Source: Sphingomonas sp. RIT328 (lineage in GTDB: Bacteria; Pseudomonadota; Alphaproteobacteria; Sphingomonadales; Sphingomonadaceae). Taken from it: DNA of 64,000 nt. The DNA lies in NCBI RefSeq assembly GCF_000632225.1, contig NZ_JFYV01000056.1, positions 81,691 to 145,690 of the forward strand. Direction: 5' to 3'. The notes under the pieces are model-generated. The model worked only from the letters and a program-made list of their open reading frames with translations. It made no database searches and was not told the DNA's origin. The position numbers were made by a program, and so were the translations under genes. Positions 15,235-23,601 of the stretch are shown piece after piece (position 1 is the stretch's first letter; every line of letters begins with the position of its first letter).

Positions 15235-17808
15235 ATGCCGGCCCATTCCGCTCTCTCCATCCGTCCTGTCGCCACCTTCGACTTCCTCAACGGCGGCGGC
15301 GCGTGCGGAGAGCTGATCCGCGAGCGCGACTGGTCGGCGACGGCGCTGGGACCGATCGACTATTGGCCGGCGAGCCTGCGCACCACGGTCGCGATCCTGC
15401 TGCGCTCGCCGGTGCCGATCGTGCTGCTGTGGGGCCCGGCGGGGGTGATGCTGTACAATGACGGCTATTCGGTCTTCGCCGGCGGCCGTCATCCCGATCT
15501 GCTCGGCAGCGAGGTGCGGCTCGGCTGGCCCGAGGTCGCCGAGTTCAACGATCACGTCATGACCGTCGGCCTCGCCGGCGGCACGCTCCATTATCATGAC
15601 CAGGAGCTGACGCTCCACCGCCACGGCCGGCCCGAGCAGGTCTGGATGGACCTCGATTATTCGCCGGTGCTCGACGAGAGCGGCAGGCCCGGCGGCGTCA
15701 TCTGCGTGCTGGCCGAGACGACGCGCCGCGTCGCCAGCGAGCGCCGCACCGCCTTCCTGCTGTCGCTGGCGGATGCGCTGCGCCCGCTCGACCATGCCGA
15801 TGCGATCATGGACCTCGCTGCCGAACGGCTCGGCGAACGGCTCGACGCCAGCCGCGTCTTCTATGCGGAGATCGCCGGCGGGCAGATGACGGTGACGTGC
15901 GACTTCGCCCGCGGCGTCGGCTCGATCGTCGGCACGCATTCGCTCGACGCCTTCGGTCCCGATCTGCTCGGCGCCTATCGGCTCGGCACCCCGGTCGTGG
16001 TCCGCGACGTCGGCGCCGATCCCCGGCTCAATCAGGAGGCGCGCGACGGCCTCACCCAGCGCGAGGTCGGCGCGTTCATCGACGTCATCCTGTTCGAGGA
16101 GGAAGCAGGCGTCGGCCTGCTCGCGGTCCAGTCGGCGACGCCGCGCGTCTGGACGGAGGCGGAGGAGAGCCTCGTCCAGGAGGTCGCCGAGCGGGTCAAG
16201 ACCGCGGTCGAGCGCGCCCGCGCCGCCGATGGCCTGCGCCGCCTCAACGAGACGCTCGAGGAGCAGATCGCCGTCCGCTCGGCAGAGCGGGACCGGCTGT
16301 GGAACCTGTCGCAGGACATGCTGGCGCGCGCCGATTACGCCGGGATGATGTCCGCGGTCAGCCCGGCCTGGTCGCGCGTGCTCGGCTGGAGCGAGGCGGA
16401 TCTGCTCACCCGCGGCTATGCGAGCTTCATCCACCCGGAAGACGGGCCGCAGACGTTGGCGGCGATCGCGCGGATGGCGGAGACACGGCGGCCGACCCGG
16501 TTCGAGAACCGCATCGCGACGCGCGACGGCGGCTGGAAGGACATCGAATGGACGGTCGCGCCCGAGGAGGACGGCGTCCATTTCGTCGCGGTCGGTCGCG
16601 ATCTCAGCGTCACCAAGGCGCGCGAGGCGGATCTGGAGGAAGCGCGCGAGGCGCTGCGCCAGAGCCAGAAGATGGAGGCGATGGGCAGCCTCACCGGCGG
16701 TGTCGCGCATGATTTCAACAATCTGCTCACGCCGATCATCGGTTCGCTCGACATGCTGGTGCGCAAGGGCATCGGCTCGGCCCGCGAGCGGCGGCTGATC
16801 GAGGGCGCGCTGCAATCCGCCGAGCGCGCCAAGACGCTGGTGCAGCGCCTGCTCGCCTTCGCGCGCCGCCAGCCGCTGCAACCCACCGCGGTCGACGTCG
16901 TCCGCATCGTGCAAAACATGGCCGGGCTGATCGGCGCGACGCTCGGGCCGATGATCGACGTGCGCGTCGACCTCGTCGACCTGCCGCCGGCGCGGGCCGA
17001 TCTCAACCAGCTCGAAATGGCGCTGCTCAATCTCGCGGTCAACGCGCGCGACGCGATGCCGGGCGGCGGCGAGCTGACCATCGCCGCACGCGCCGAGAGC
17101 GTCGAATCGCGCAACGGCCACGGCCTTGCCGCCGGCGAGTACGTCCGGCTCAGCGTGCGCGATACCGGTGTCGGCATGGACGAGGAGACGCAGCGCCGCG
17201 CGATCGAGCCGTTCTTCTCGACCAAGGGGATCGGCAAGGGCACCGGTCTCGGCCTGTCGATGGTCCACGGCCTCGCCGCGCAGCTCGGCGGCGGGCTGAC
17301 GATCGCGAGCGCGCCGGGTCATGGCACGACGATGAACCTGTGGCTGCCGATCAGCGCCGCCGCCATCCGGGACGACGCGGCGAACGCCGAACCGCTCGCC
17401 GCGCCGCGCCGCATCGGCACCGCTTTGCTCGTCGACGATGAGGAACTCGTCCGGCTCAGCACCGCCGACATGCTCACCGACATGCAATATGAGGTGGTCG
17501 AGGCGGGGTCGGCGGAAGAGGCGCTGCGCCTGCTCGACGGCGGCCTCGCCCCCGACATCCTCGTCACCGACCATCTGATGCCGGGGATGAGCGGCACCGA
17601 ACTGGCGCGGCGGCTGCGGTCGAGCCGCCCCGGCCTGCCGGTGCTGATCGTCTCGGGCTATGCCGAGGAAGACGGCGTCGATGCCGATATCCCGCGCCTG
17701 ACCAAGCCGTTCCGCATCGCCGAGCTTTCCGCCTGCCTCGCCGCGATCATTGCGATGCCGCCGGAGTCTGGCGCGCCCAACCGTGGCGATGGCGCGATAA
17801 ACACATAG
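15235..17808 (+). CDS. Hybrid sensor histidine kinase, PAS-GAF-PAS-HisKA-HATPase-REC
   Basis: The 857-residue protein lacks membrane helices and should be cytoplasmic. Domains in order: a PAS-like N-terminal region (about 20-165) containing WSATALGPIDYWP and MLYNDGYSVFAGGRHP, a pattern seen in many alphaproteobacterial hybrid kinases; a GAF domain (about 175-330); a PAS domain (about 355-465); the HisKA box VAHDFNNLL with phospho-acceptor His492; a catalytic ATPase domain (NARDAMPGGGE, DTGVGMDEE, GTGLGLSMVHG); and a receiver with Asp779 in VTDHLMPGMSG. The GAF part may bind a small ligand or chromophore. The start is the ATG giving a normal domain boundary. It leads a group of four signalling proteins; input signal unknown. 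Confidence 0.88.
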   Translation: MPAHSALSIRPVATFDFLNGGGACGELIRERDWSATALGPIDYWPASLRTTVAILLRSPVPIVLLWGPAGVMLYNDGYSVFAGGRHPDLLGSEVRLGWPEVAEFNDHVMTVGLAGGTLHYHDQELTLHRHGRPEQVWMDLDYSPVLDESGRPGGVICVLAETTRRVASERRTAFLLSLADALRPLDHADAIMDLAAERLGERLDASRVFYAEIAGGQMTVTCDFARGVGSIVGTHSLDAFGPDLLGAYRLGTPVVVRDVGADPRLNQEARDGLTQREVGAFIDVILFEEEAGVGLLAVQSATPRVWTEAEESLVQEVAERVKTAVERARAADGLRRLNETLEEQIAVRSAERDRLWNLSQDMLARADYAGMMSAVSPAWSRVLGWSEADLLTRGYASFIHPEDGPQTLAAIARMAETRRPTRFENRIATRDGGWKDIEWTVAPEEDGVHFVAVGRDLSVTKAREADLEEAREALRQSQKMEAMGSLTGGVAHDFNNLLTPIIGSLDMLVRKGIGSARERRLIEGALQSAERAKTLVQRLLAFARRQPLQPTAVDVVRIVQNMAGLIGATLGPMIDVRVDLVDLPPARADLNQLEMALLNLAVNARDAMPGGGELTIAARAESVESRNGHGLAAGEYVRLSVRDTGVGMDEETQRRAIEPFFSTKGIGKGTGLGLSMVHGLAAQLGGGLTIASAPGHGTTMNLWLPISAAAIRDDAANAEPLAAPRRIGTALLVDDEELVRLSTADMLTDMQYEVVEAGSAEEALRLLDGGLAPDILVTDHLMPGMSGTELARRLRSSRPGLPVLIVSGYAEEDGVDADIPRLTKPFRIAELSACLAAIIAMPPESGAPNRGDGAINT

Positions 17809-17812
17809 ATTG

Positions 17813-17837
17813 GGAACAAAGGTCAATCTCGGTTGTT
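17813..17837 (+). promoter_or_regulatory. Possible EcfG-type (general stress sigma factor) promoter before the first LOV kinase
   Basis: GGAAC is followed after 17 bases by GTT, matching the GGAAC-N16/17-(C)GTT promoter of alphaproteobacterial EcfG sigma factors, except that the base before GTT is T. It sits 27 bases before the LOV kinase start. The two boxes are short, so chance is a real alternative. Confidence 0.35.
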
Positions 17838-17864
17838 TCGGCCCGGTGGCCGGCACTTCGGAGC

Positions 17865-19532
17865 ATGCCCTCCCTCTTGTCCCGGACGCTCATGGTAGAC
17901 GAAACGACCGAAACGCCCCCCGGCGGCCCGCCGCCCCACCTTTCGGGCGCCGCCAATCACGACATGGGCGACGACAGCAACAGCATCTTCTTCGCCGCGG
18001 TCAAGACGACGCGGATGCCGATGATCGTCACCGATCCCAATCAGCCGGACAATCCGATCGTCTTCGCCAATCCCGCCTTCATCAACATGACGGGGTATGA
18101 GTGGCACGAGCTGGTCGGCACCAACTGCCGGTTGCTGCAAGGGCCGGACACCGATCGCGAGACGGTCGCCGAGATCCGCCGGGCGATCGAGCGGCGGCAG
18201 GAAACCTCGGTCGAGCTGCTCAATTACAAGAAGAACGGCGCCGCCTTCTGGAACGCGCTGTTCATCTCGCCGGTGTTCGATGCCGACAACAAGCTGATCT
18301 ATTTCTTCGCCTCGCAGCTCGACGTGACGCGCCGCCGCGATGCCGAGGAAGGGCTGCGCCAGGCGCAGAAGATGGAAGCGGTCGGCCAGCTTACCGGCGG
18401 CGTCGCGCACGATTTCAACAATCTGCTCACCGTCATCCAGGGCTTCAGCGATGTGCTGCGCAGCCAGATCGACGGCGACGGCGAGTTCGACCGCGCCAAG
18501 GCCTCGCGCTCGATTAACGCGGTGATGCAGGCGGCGGAGCGCGGCGCGACGCTGACGCAGCAGTTGCTCGCCTTCTCGCGCCGGCAGAAACTGCAGGGTC
18601 GCGTCGTCAATCTCGTCGACCTGATCGACGAGCTCCAGCCGCTGATCGAGCGTACCGCGGGCGGGCTGGTCAAGGTCCGCATCCAGCATCAGGAAACCAC
18701 CTGCAACGCACGGATCGACCCGACCCAGGCGGAACTGGCGATCATCAACATCCTGCTCAACGCCCGCGACGCGATGCCCGATGGCGGCACGATCACCATC
18801 GAGGTGCGCAACCGGTCGATCGAAGCGGGCGACAAGGGGTTCGGCGAGCTCGAAAGCGGCAATTACGTCGCGGTGACGATCACCGACGAGGGTACCGGCA
18901 TGTCGCCCGAGGTGCTCAAGCGCGTCACCGAACCCTTCTTCACCACCAAGGATCAGGGCAAGGGCACCGGGCTCGGCCTGTCGATGGTCTATGGCTTCAT
19001 GAAGCAGTCGGGCGGCTCGCTGCGCCTCTATTCGGAGGAGGGCCACGGCACCACGGTGCGGATGTTGTTCCCGTGCGAATATGGCAAGGCCGACCCGATC
19101 ACCGCGCCGGCGTCGCGCTCGCTCGCCGACAAGCGCGGCAGCGAGACGGTGCTGGTCGTCGAGGATCAGGTCGATGTCGGCGACTATGCCGAAACCGTGC
19201 TCTCCGAATTCGGCTATACCGTGCTGCGCGCGGAAAATGCCAATGAGGCGCTGGCCCTGCTCGACGGGGCCGGCCATATCGACCTGCTGTTCAGCGATCT
19301 GATCATGCCGGGCGGGATGAACGGCGTGATGCTGGCGCGCGAGATCAAGCGGCGGCGGCCGAAGATGCGCGTGCTGCTCACCACCGGCTATGCAGAATCG
19401 TCGATCGAGCGCGTCGACGCGCGCGGTGCCGAATTCGAGCTGATCCAGAAGCCGTACAAGCGCAGCGAACTGGCGACCAAGGTACGTCAGGTGATCGAAG
19501 GGCCGACCGGGATCGGCAGCCACGGGGGATAA
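17865..19532 (+). CDS. Blue-light LOV hybrid histidine kinase (LOV-HisKA-HATPase-REC)
   Basis: The 555-residue protein has a LOV photosensor (about 40-150) with the flavin-binding signature GTNCRLLQGP, where Cys88 should form the photo-adduct with FMN, and NYKKNGAAFWNALFISPV. It continues with HisKA (GGVAHDFNNLL, His182), an ATPase domain (NARDAMPDGG, DEGTGMSPE, GKGTGLGLSMVYG) and a receiver with Asp478 in FSDLIMPGGMNG. No membrane segment is present. The ATG used has GGAG just upstream; a second ATG nine codons later is possible. Light-driven autophosphorylation with phosphotransfer to its own receiver is expected from the family. Neighbours are a second LOV kinase and a lone receiver. Confidence 0.92.
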   Translation: MPSLLSRTLMVDETTETPPGGPPPHLSGAANHDMGDDSNSIFFAAVKTTRMPMIVTDPNQPDNPIVFANPAFINMTGYEWHELVGTNCRLLQGPDTDRETVAEIRRAIERRQETSVELLNYKKNGAAFWNALFISPVFDADNKLIYFFASQLDVTRRRDAEEGLRQAQKMEAVGQLTGGVAHDFNNLLTVIQGFSDVLRSQIDGDGEFDRAKASRSINAVMQAAERGATLTQQLLAFSRRQKLQGRVVNLVDLIDELQPLIERTAGGLVKVRIQHQETTCNARIDPTQAELAIINILLNARDAMPDGGTITIEVRNRSIEAGDKGFGELESGNYVAVTITDEGTGMSPEVLKRVTEPFFTTKDQGKGTGLGLSMVYGFMKQSGGSLRLYSEEGHGTTVRMLFPCEYGKADPITAPASRSLADKRGSETVLVVEDQVDVGDYAETVLSEFGYTVLRAENANEALALLDGAGHIDLLFSDLIMPGGMNGVMLAREIKRRRPKMRVLLTTGYAESSIERVDARGAEFELIQKPYKRSELATKVRQVIEGPTGIGSHGG

Positions 19533-19534
19533 AG

Positions 19535-19696
19535 ATGGAAAGCTATTACCGCGACCAGGCGACGATCTGCGCCGAACAGGCGTCCGCCACCAGCCTGCCC
19601 AACGTCATCGCCCGGCTGCGCCGGTCGGAGGCGGCATGGCTGGCGATGGCGGACCGCGCCGCCCGTCATACCGAGATCAAGGCGGCAAAGGCATGA
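19535..19696 (+). CDS. Small 53-residue protein after the LOV kinase
   Basis: A 54-codon frame starts at an ATG two bases after the LOV kinase stop and is preceded by a GGGGG Shine-Dalgarno run overlapping that gene's end. The product is one amphipathic helical stretch: MESYYRDQATICAEQASATS, then LPNVIARLRRSEAAWLAMAD. The order Y-Y-R, A-x-x-A, L-R-R-S-E-A-A-W recalls short, uncharacterised proteins that I remember from sphingomonads. No membrane helix or signal peptide. Function unknown; a similar layout is seen at 47428. Confidence 0.65.
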   Translation: MESYYRDQATICAEQASATSLPNVIARLRRSEAAWLAMADRAARHTEIKAAKA

Positions 19697-19743
19697 TACC
19701 GGCGTTTGCGGCCAAGGTAATCCCAGGCTAGAACGTTCTCGTT

Positions 19744-21234
19744 TTGGACCGTCAACCGCTTCCCCTTGCCCCGATCCAGCCGTATCAGCCGACGCCTGCC
19801 GTGCAGGCGGCGATCGACGCCTATGCGCGCGGTCTGGACGCCTGCGATCCGATGCAGGTCGGCTTCGCCATGACGCCGGTGGCGATGGTGGTCAGCGATC
19901 CGACCTTGCCCGATTGCCCGCTCATCTACGTCAATCCGGCATTCGAGCGGCTGACCGGGTTTCCGGCGGAGGAGATCCTCGGCCGCAACTGCCGCTTCAT
20001 GCAGGGGCCGCTGACCGACGCCGATGACATCGTCCGCCTGCGCGAAGCGATCGCGCAGCGCGTGCCGATCGAGCTCGACCTGCTCAACCATCGCCGTGAC
20101 GGGACGCCGTTCTGGAACCGGCTGATGGTCGCCCCGGTCTTCTGCGACGACGGCTCGCTGCGCTATTATGTCGCGACGCAGATCGACGTCACCGTCGAGC
20201 GGCATCGCGTGCTGATGCTCGAACAGGACCGCGAGGCGCTCGCTGCCGAGGTGGCGCAGCGGGACGCCGATCTCGCCGCGCATAATGCGCGGCTGCGGCT
20301 CGCGCTCAAGGCGGGCGGGCTCGGCACCTGGACGCTCGACCTGCCCGAGATGGTGCTGACCGCCTCGTCGGGATGCAAGCGCATCTTCGGCCGGCCGCTC
20401 GGCGAGCCCTTCACCTACGAACAATTGCTCGCCGCCATCCATCCCGACGATCTGCCGATGATGCGCGCCGCAGTCGAGCGGACGATCACGCATGGCGAAC
20501 CCTATCACATCGAATATCGCATCCTCACCGCGGCGGGCGATCAGCGCTGGGTGTCGATCCAGGGCGACCTGCAGCATCGCGCCGACGGCACGCCGCTGGC
20601 GATGACCGGTTTCTCGACCGATATCTCGACGCGCAAATTCGCCGAGGAGCATCGCGCCGTGCTCGCGCGCGAGCTAACCCATCGCGTCAAGAACACGCTC
20701 GCCACCGTCAATGCGGTGGTCAGCCAGACGCTGCGCGACGCCGTGTCGCTGGAGGATGCCGCCGCGGCAGTGACCGGCCGGATCGCCAGCCTCGGCGCCG
20801 CGCAGGAGCTGCTGATCCAGGACGAGGTCGAGGGCGCATCGATCGGCGACATCGTCGATCGCGCGCTGCTGCCGTTCAAGGACCGTGACGGTGCACGCTT
20901 CGCGGCGCATGGCCCGTCGGTGCGGCTGACGCCGGAGATCACGCTGGCGCTGGCGATGGCGCTGCACGAGCTTGCCACCAATGCGATCAAATATGGCGCG
21001 CTGTCGGTGCCCGAGGGGCGCGTCGCGATCGAATGGTCGATCCGTCACGAAGACGGCGAGCGGCGGCTGTTCTTCTGCTGGGCGGAACATGACGGGCCGC
21101 CGGTGACGCCGCCGAGCCGCACCGGCTTCGGCACGCGGATGATCGAACGCGTGCTGCGCCGGCATGTCCGCGGCGGCGCGGCGATCCATTACCCGCCGAC
21201 CGGCGTCCGCTTCGAGATCGAGGCGGCGGTCTAG
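19744..21234 (+). CDS. LOV-PAS sensor kinase of the HWE family
   Basis: The 496-residue protein begins with a LOV domain (about 35-155) holding the signature GRNCRFMQGP with adduct-forming Cys83, then a PAS domain (about 180-300, YEQLLAAIHPDDLP, IEYRI) and an HWE kinase core. This has phospho-acceptor His313 in ELTHRVKNTLATV, the N box MALHELATNAIKYGALS, and Trp-Ala-Glu in FFCWAEHDGPP. HWE kinases lack the usual F box, and in alphaproteobacteria several feed the PhyR general stress pathway. The frame begins at a TTG with no good Shine-Dalgarno; the first ATG would cut into the helix before the LOV core, so TTG is preferred. No receiver is attached; the next gene encodes one. Confidence 0.9.
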   Translation: MDRQPLPLAPIQPYQPTPAVQAAIDAYARGLDACDPMQVGFAMTPVAMVVSDPTLPDCPLIYVNPAFERLTGFPAEEILGRNCRFMQGPLTDADDIVRLREAIAQRVPIELDLLNHRRDGTPFWNRLMVAPVFCDDGSLRYYVATQIDVTVERHRVLMLEQDREALAAEVAQRDADLAAHNARLRLALKAGGLGTWTLDLPEMVLTASSGCKRIFGRPLGEPFTYEQLLAAIHPDDLPMMRAAVERTITHGEPYHIEYRILTAAGDQRWVSIQGDLQHRADGTPLAMTGFSTDISTRKFAEEHRAVLARELTHRVKNTLATVNAVVSQTLRDAVSLEDAAAAVTGRIASLGAAQELLIQDEVEGASIGDIVDRALLPFKDRDGARFAAHGPSVRLTPEITLALAMALHELATNAIKYGALSVPEGRVAIEWSIRHEDGERRLFFCWAEHDGPPVTPPSRTGFGTRMIERVLRRHVRGGAAIHYPPTGVRFEIEAAV

Positions 21235-21328
21235 CCGCACGGCCGGCGCTGCGGCCGATGTGTCACAGTTGCTGACAAATCGGTACGCTACCGAACATAT
21301 CGCCCCCCGCGATCATTGAGACAGGACC

Positions 21329-21682
21329 ATGTGTCATGTGCTCATCATCGAGGATGATTGGTTTATCGCCGATCATATCGCCCAGCTGGTCGAGAGCGCC
21401 GGCGCGGTGACGATCGACATGGCCGATTGCGAGGAGGATGCGGTGGCGCAGGCGCTTGCCCGTCGACCCGCGGTGATCATCGCCGACGTCACGCTCGCCG
21501 CCGGCACCGGCCCCGCCGCGGTCGACCGGATCACCGCGCAGGCGGGCGAGATACCGGTGCTCTTCGTCACCGGCGAACCGCGCGCGTTCCGGCCGCGGGC
21601 GACGTCGATGCGCGTGCTGCACAAACCGGTCGACGACCGCCTGCTCATCGCCACCTTCCGCGCGATCGCCCCGCCCGCCTAA
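21329..21682 (+). CDS. Single-domain response regulator (receiver only)
   Basis: The 117-residue product is a complete receiver: acidic pocket IIEDD (Asp9/Asp10), phospho-acceptor Asp53 in VIIADVTLAAG, a Thr in LFVTGEP and the lysine in VLHKPVDD. There is no output domain, so it acts through protein contacts. It follows the receiver-less HWE kinase by 94 bp, making the two a likely cognate pair. The gap carries an inverted repeat (TGTCA, 7 bases, TGACA) that could be a regulator site. The stop codon overlaps that of the convergent HhH gene. Confidence 0.88.
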   Translation: MCHVLIIEDDWFIADHIAQLVESAGAVTIDMADCEEDAVAQALARRPAVIIADVTLAAGTGPAAVDRITAQAGEIPVLFVTGEPRAFRPRATSMRVLHKPVDDRLLIATFRAIAPPA

Positions 21683-21876
21683 TCGGCGACGGTCAGCGCG
21701 GCGCGACTGTCGTCGATCTTGCCGGCGAGCCCCGGCACCTCCTCGAGCTGCCGCAGATCGGTGAACCGCCCGCGCTCGCCGCGATAGCGGACGATCTCGA
21801 AGCCATGGCCGCGCAGGCCCGGCACCGCATCGAGCTGCTCGGCGGTGGCGGTATTGACGTTGACGCTATCGCTCAT
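21679..21876 (-). CDS. Small ComEA-like helix-hairpin-helix protein
   Basis: The 65-residue product contains two helix-hairpin-helix units as in ComEA-type repeats: VNVNTATAEQLDAVPGLRGHGFEIVRYR and RFTDLRQLEEVPGL. Such domains bind DNA non-specifically. There is no signal peptide or membrane anchor, unlike the competence receptor ComEA, so a role in DNA uptake is not supported; it could also be a helix-hairpin-helix adaptor in some protein complex. Transcribed leftward, between a receiver gene and vanA. Confidence 0.72.
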   Translation of the reverse strand: MSDSVNVNTATAEQLDAVPGLRGHGFEIVRYRGERGRFTDLRQLEEVPGLAGKIDDSRAALTVAD

Positions 21877-21972
21877 GCCACCGTGATCCGCCCTGCCGCT
21901 GCCGGGGTCAAGCCCGTCCCGCGCGATCCTGCGGGGTCCCGGCGGCCTCGCGGCAGCCGCCGGGGCGGCAGA

Positions 21973-23058
21973 TCAGAAGTGGGCGGGCGACGGCACGGGC
22001 TCGGGCGTCGGCGGCACCGGTTGCGCCTCCTCCTGCTGCGCGCGGATCAGCCGTGCCAACACCTGGCGCGAGCGGACGCCGCCGGCATCGATCGAGAAGC
22101 CGCGCAGCTTCATCCCCGGATTGCGCTCGATCGAGCGCTGCTGCGCCTCGAGCACCTCGACATCCTCGGCGAAGACGCGGCCCTGCTGCGCCTTGAACCG
22201 TTCGGTGAAGCCCTGATCGCGAATGTCGAAATTGCGCGCCATGCCCCAGAAATAATGCGTGGTCGTCTCGCTCTCGGGAGTCAGCGCGTCGATCACCATG
22301 CCGCGCACGCCCTGGTCGTGATCCTCGATCGTCGCCCCCGCCCCGACCGGCGCGACGCCGACGTCGATCAGGATCGACGAGGGCGCGATGAAGCGGCAGA
22401 TCTGCCAGCGGTCGACCGGGCCGTCCTGCTTGAGCGCGTCGCGCCAGAAGGGCGGCGCATTGACCCCGGGCATCCAGCGGGTGACGAACACCTCTTCCCC
22501 GCGCACCTCGGTCTCGATCGCCGCCTCCATCAGCTCGGGCTGGCCGATCGATCCCTGATGCGTGTAGGTCTCGTGCGTCAGGTCCATCAGATTGTCGATC
22601 ACCAGCCGGTAATCGCAGGCGATCGGATAATAGCCGCCGTCGAACGTCCAGTCGGGGTGCGAACAGGGCCAGAAGTCGGGCACCAGCGTGTCGTCGGCGC
22701 GCGCCGGATCGCCGATCCACACCCAGATCAGGCGATGCCGCTCGACCACCGGATAGCGGCGCACGCACAGCGCCTGATTGGGGCGTTCGCCCTTGATCGG
22801 CATTTCGAGCACCGCGCCGTCGGGATCGAACAGCATGCCGTGATAGCGGCAGCGCAGATTGTCGCCTTCCTTGAGGCCCATCGACAGCGGCAGCATGCGG
22901 TGCGGGCAGGCATCGTGCAGCGCGGCGATCGACCGGTCGAATTTGCGGTACAGCACCACCGGCTCGCCGCAGATCGTCCGCGCCATCGGCTGACGGTCGA
23001 CCTCATGATCCCAGGCGGCGACATACCAGCGGTCTTGCAGAAACATCACGCTCTCCAT
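21973..23058 (-). CDS. vanA: Vanillate O-demethylase oxygenase component (VanA type)
   Basis: VanA is the Rieske oxygenase that with reductase VanB removes the methyl group of vanillate to give protocatechuate. The 361-residue product has the Rieske ligands Cys51-x-His53 and Cys70-x2-His73 (ALHDACPHRMLP, LRCRYHGMLF) and the mononuclear iron motif DNLMDLTHETYTH. The chosen ATG has AGGAG six bases upstream. It is the last gene of the ferulate cluster and lies 53 bp after a MarR gene, with a palindromic operator between them. Context makes vanillate the likely substrate, but related O-demethylases act on syringate or other methoxybenzoates. No vanB is found in the window. Confidence 0.88.
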   Translation of the reverse strand: MESVMFLQDRWYVAAWDHEVDRQPMARTICGEPVVLYRKFDRSIAALHDACPHRMLPLSMGLKEGDNLRCRYHGMLFDPDGAVLEMPIKGERPNQALCVRRYPVVERHRLIWVWIGDPARADDTLVPDFWPCSHPDWTFDGGYYPIACDYRLVIDNLMDLTHETYTHQGSIGQPELMEAAIETEVRGEEVFVTRWMPGVNAPPFWRDALKQDGPVDRWQICRFIAPSSILIDVGVAPVGAGATIEDHDQGVRGMVIDALTPESETTTHYFWGMARNFDIRDQGFTERFKAQQGRVFAEDVEVLEAQQRSIERNPGMKLRGFSIDAGGVRSRQVLARLIRAQQEEAQPVPPTPEPVPSPAHF

Positions 23059-23099
23059 TGTCCGCTCCTCTGGCGGAAGCCCGGCGATCGTCTGCCGAT

Positions 23100-23119
23100 A
23101 TAGTTGCGATGTCAACTAT
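23100..23119. promoter_or_regulatory. MarR-type operator before vanA, overlapping the marR stop codon
   Basis: A perfect 7-bp inverted repeat, ATAGTTG and CAACTAT, with a 6-base spacer, has the shape of many MarR-family operators (TAGTTG-N-CAACTA). It lies 42 bp upstream of the vanA start and covers the stop codon of the MarR gene. A TATATC box next to it on the minus strand may be the vanA -10. The natural reading is a MarR repressor controlling vanA, perhaps released by an aromatic acid or CoA thioester. Confidence 0.65.
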
Positions 23120-23561
23120 CCCGATCGAGACGATCGACGTTGGCGTATAATTTGCCGAGCAGCGCGATCAGCTGGTCGCGCTCCGCGGCATCGAGCCCGG
23201 CGAGCAGCGCCCGCTCGCGGTCGAGTGCGATGCGGATGATGGCGTCGTGCATCGCCTCCCCCGCCGGGGTCAGCGACAGCGCGCGGCTGCGGGCGTCGGC
23301 GCGGTCGGGCACGGCCTGGACGAGGCCGAGCGCCTGCAGGCGGCCCGTGGCCCGGCTGGCGGCGGCCTTGTCGATGCCGCTCGCCTCGCAGATCGCGCCG
23401 GCGCTGGCGGTGCCGCGCACCTTGAGATTGGCGAGCAGTCGCCATTCGTTCACGCCGATGCCGAAGCGCGCGAGATAGATGCGTGAGGCACCGCGCGACA
23501 GCTTGTTGCCGATCGACGACAGGAAGAAGGGGACGTAACGGTCGAGGTCGAGCTGGGGCAT
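23112..23561 (-). CDS. MarR-family transcriptional regulator in the ferulate/vanillate cluster
   Basis: The 149-residue product has the winged-helix MarR fold: an N-terminal dimer helix (RYVPFFLSSIGNKLSRGASRIY), recognition region GAICEASGIDKAAASRATGRLQALGLV, the wing with DRADARSRALSLTPAGE and C-terminal dimer helices. The start ATG is the first before protein-like sequence; the frame continues upstream without homology. It sits between the AAHS transporter and vanA on the same strand, and a palindrome overlapping its own 3' end suggests that it represses vanA. Ligand unknown; vanillate or a related aromatic is inferred. Confidence 0.85.
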   Translation of the reverse strand: MPQLDLDRYVPFFLSSIGNKLSRGASRIYLARFGIGVNEWRLLANLKVRGTASAGAICEASGIDKAAASRATGRLQALGLVQAVPDRADARSRALSLTPAGEAMHDAIIRIALDRERALLAGLDAAERDQLIALLGKLYANVDRLDRDS

Positions 23562-23601
23562 CGCACCGGCATGACGGCTCCTCCCCGCGCCGACAAGCGC
23601 G

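Noticed and set aside
15127..17856. A minus-strand frame of about 900 codons opposite the PAS-GAF hybrid kinase
   Set aside because: Low-complexity Arg/Asp/His-rich translation without motifs; the plus strand has a full histidine kinase.
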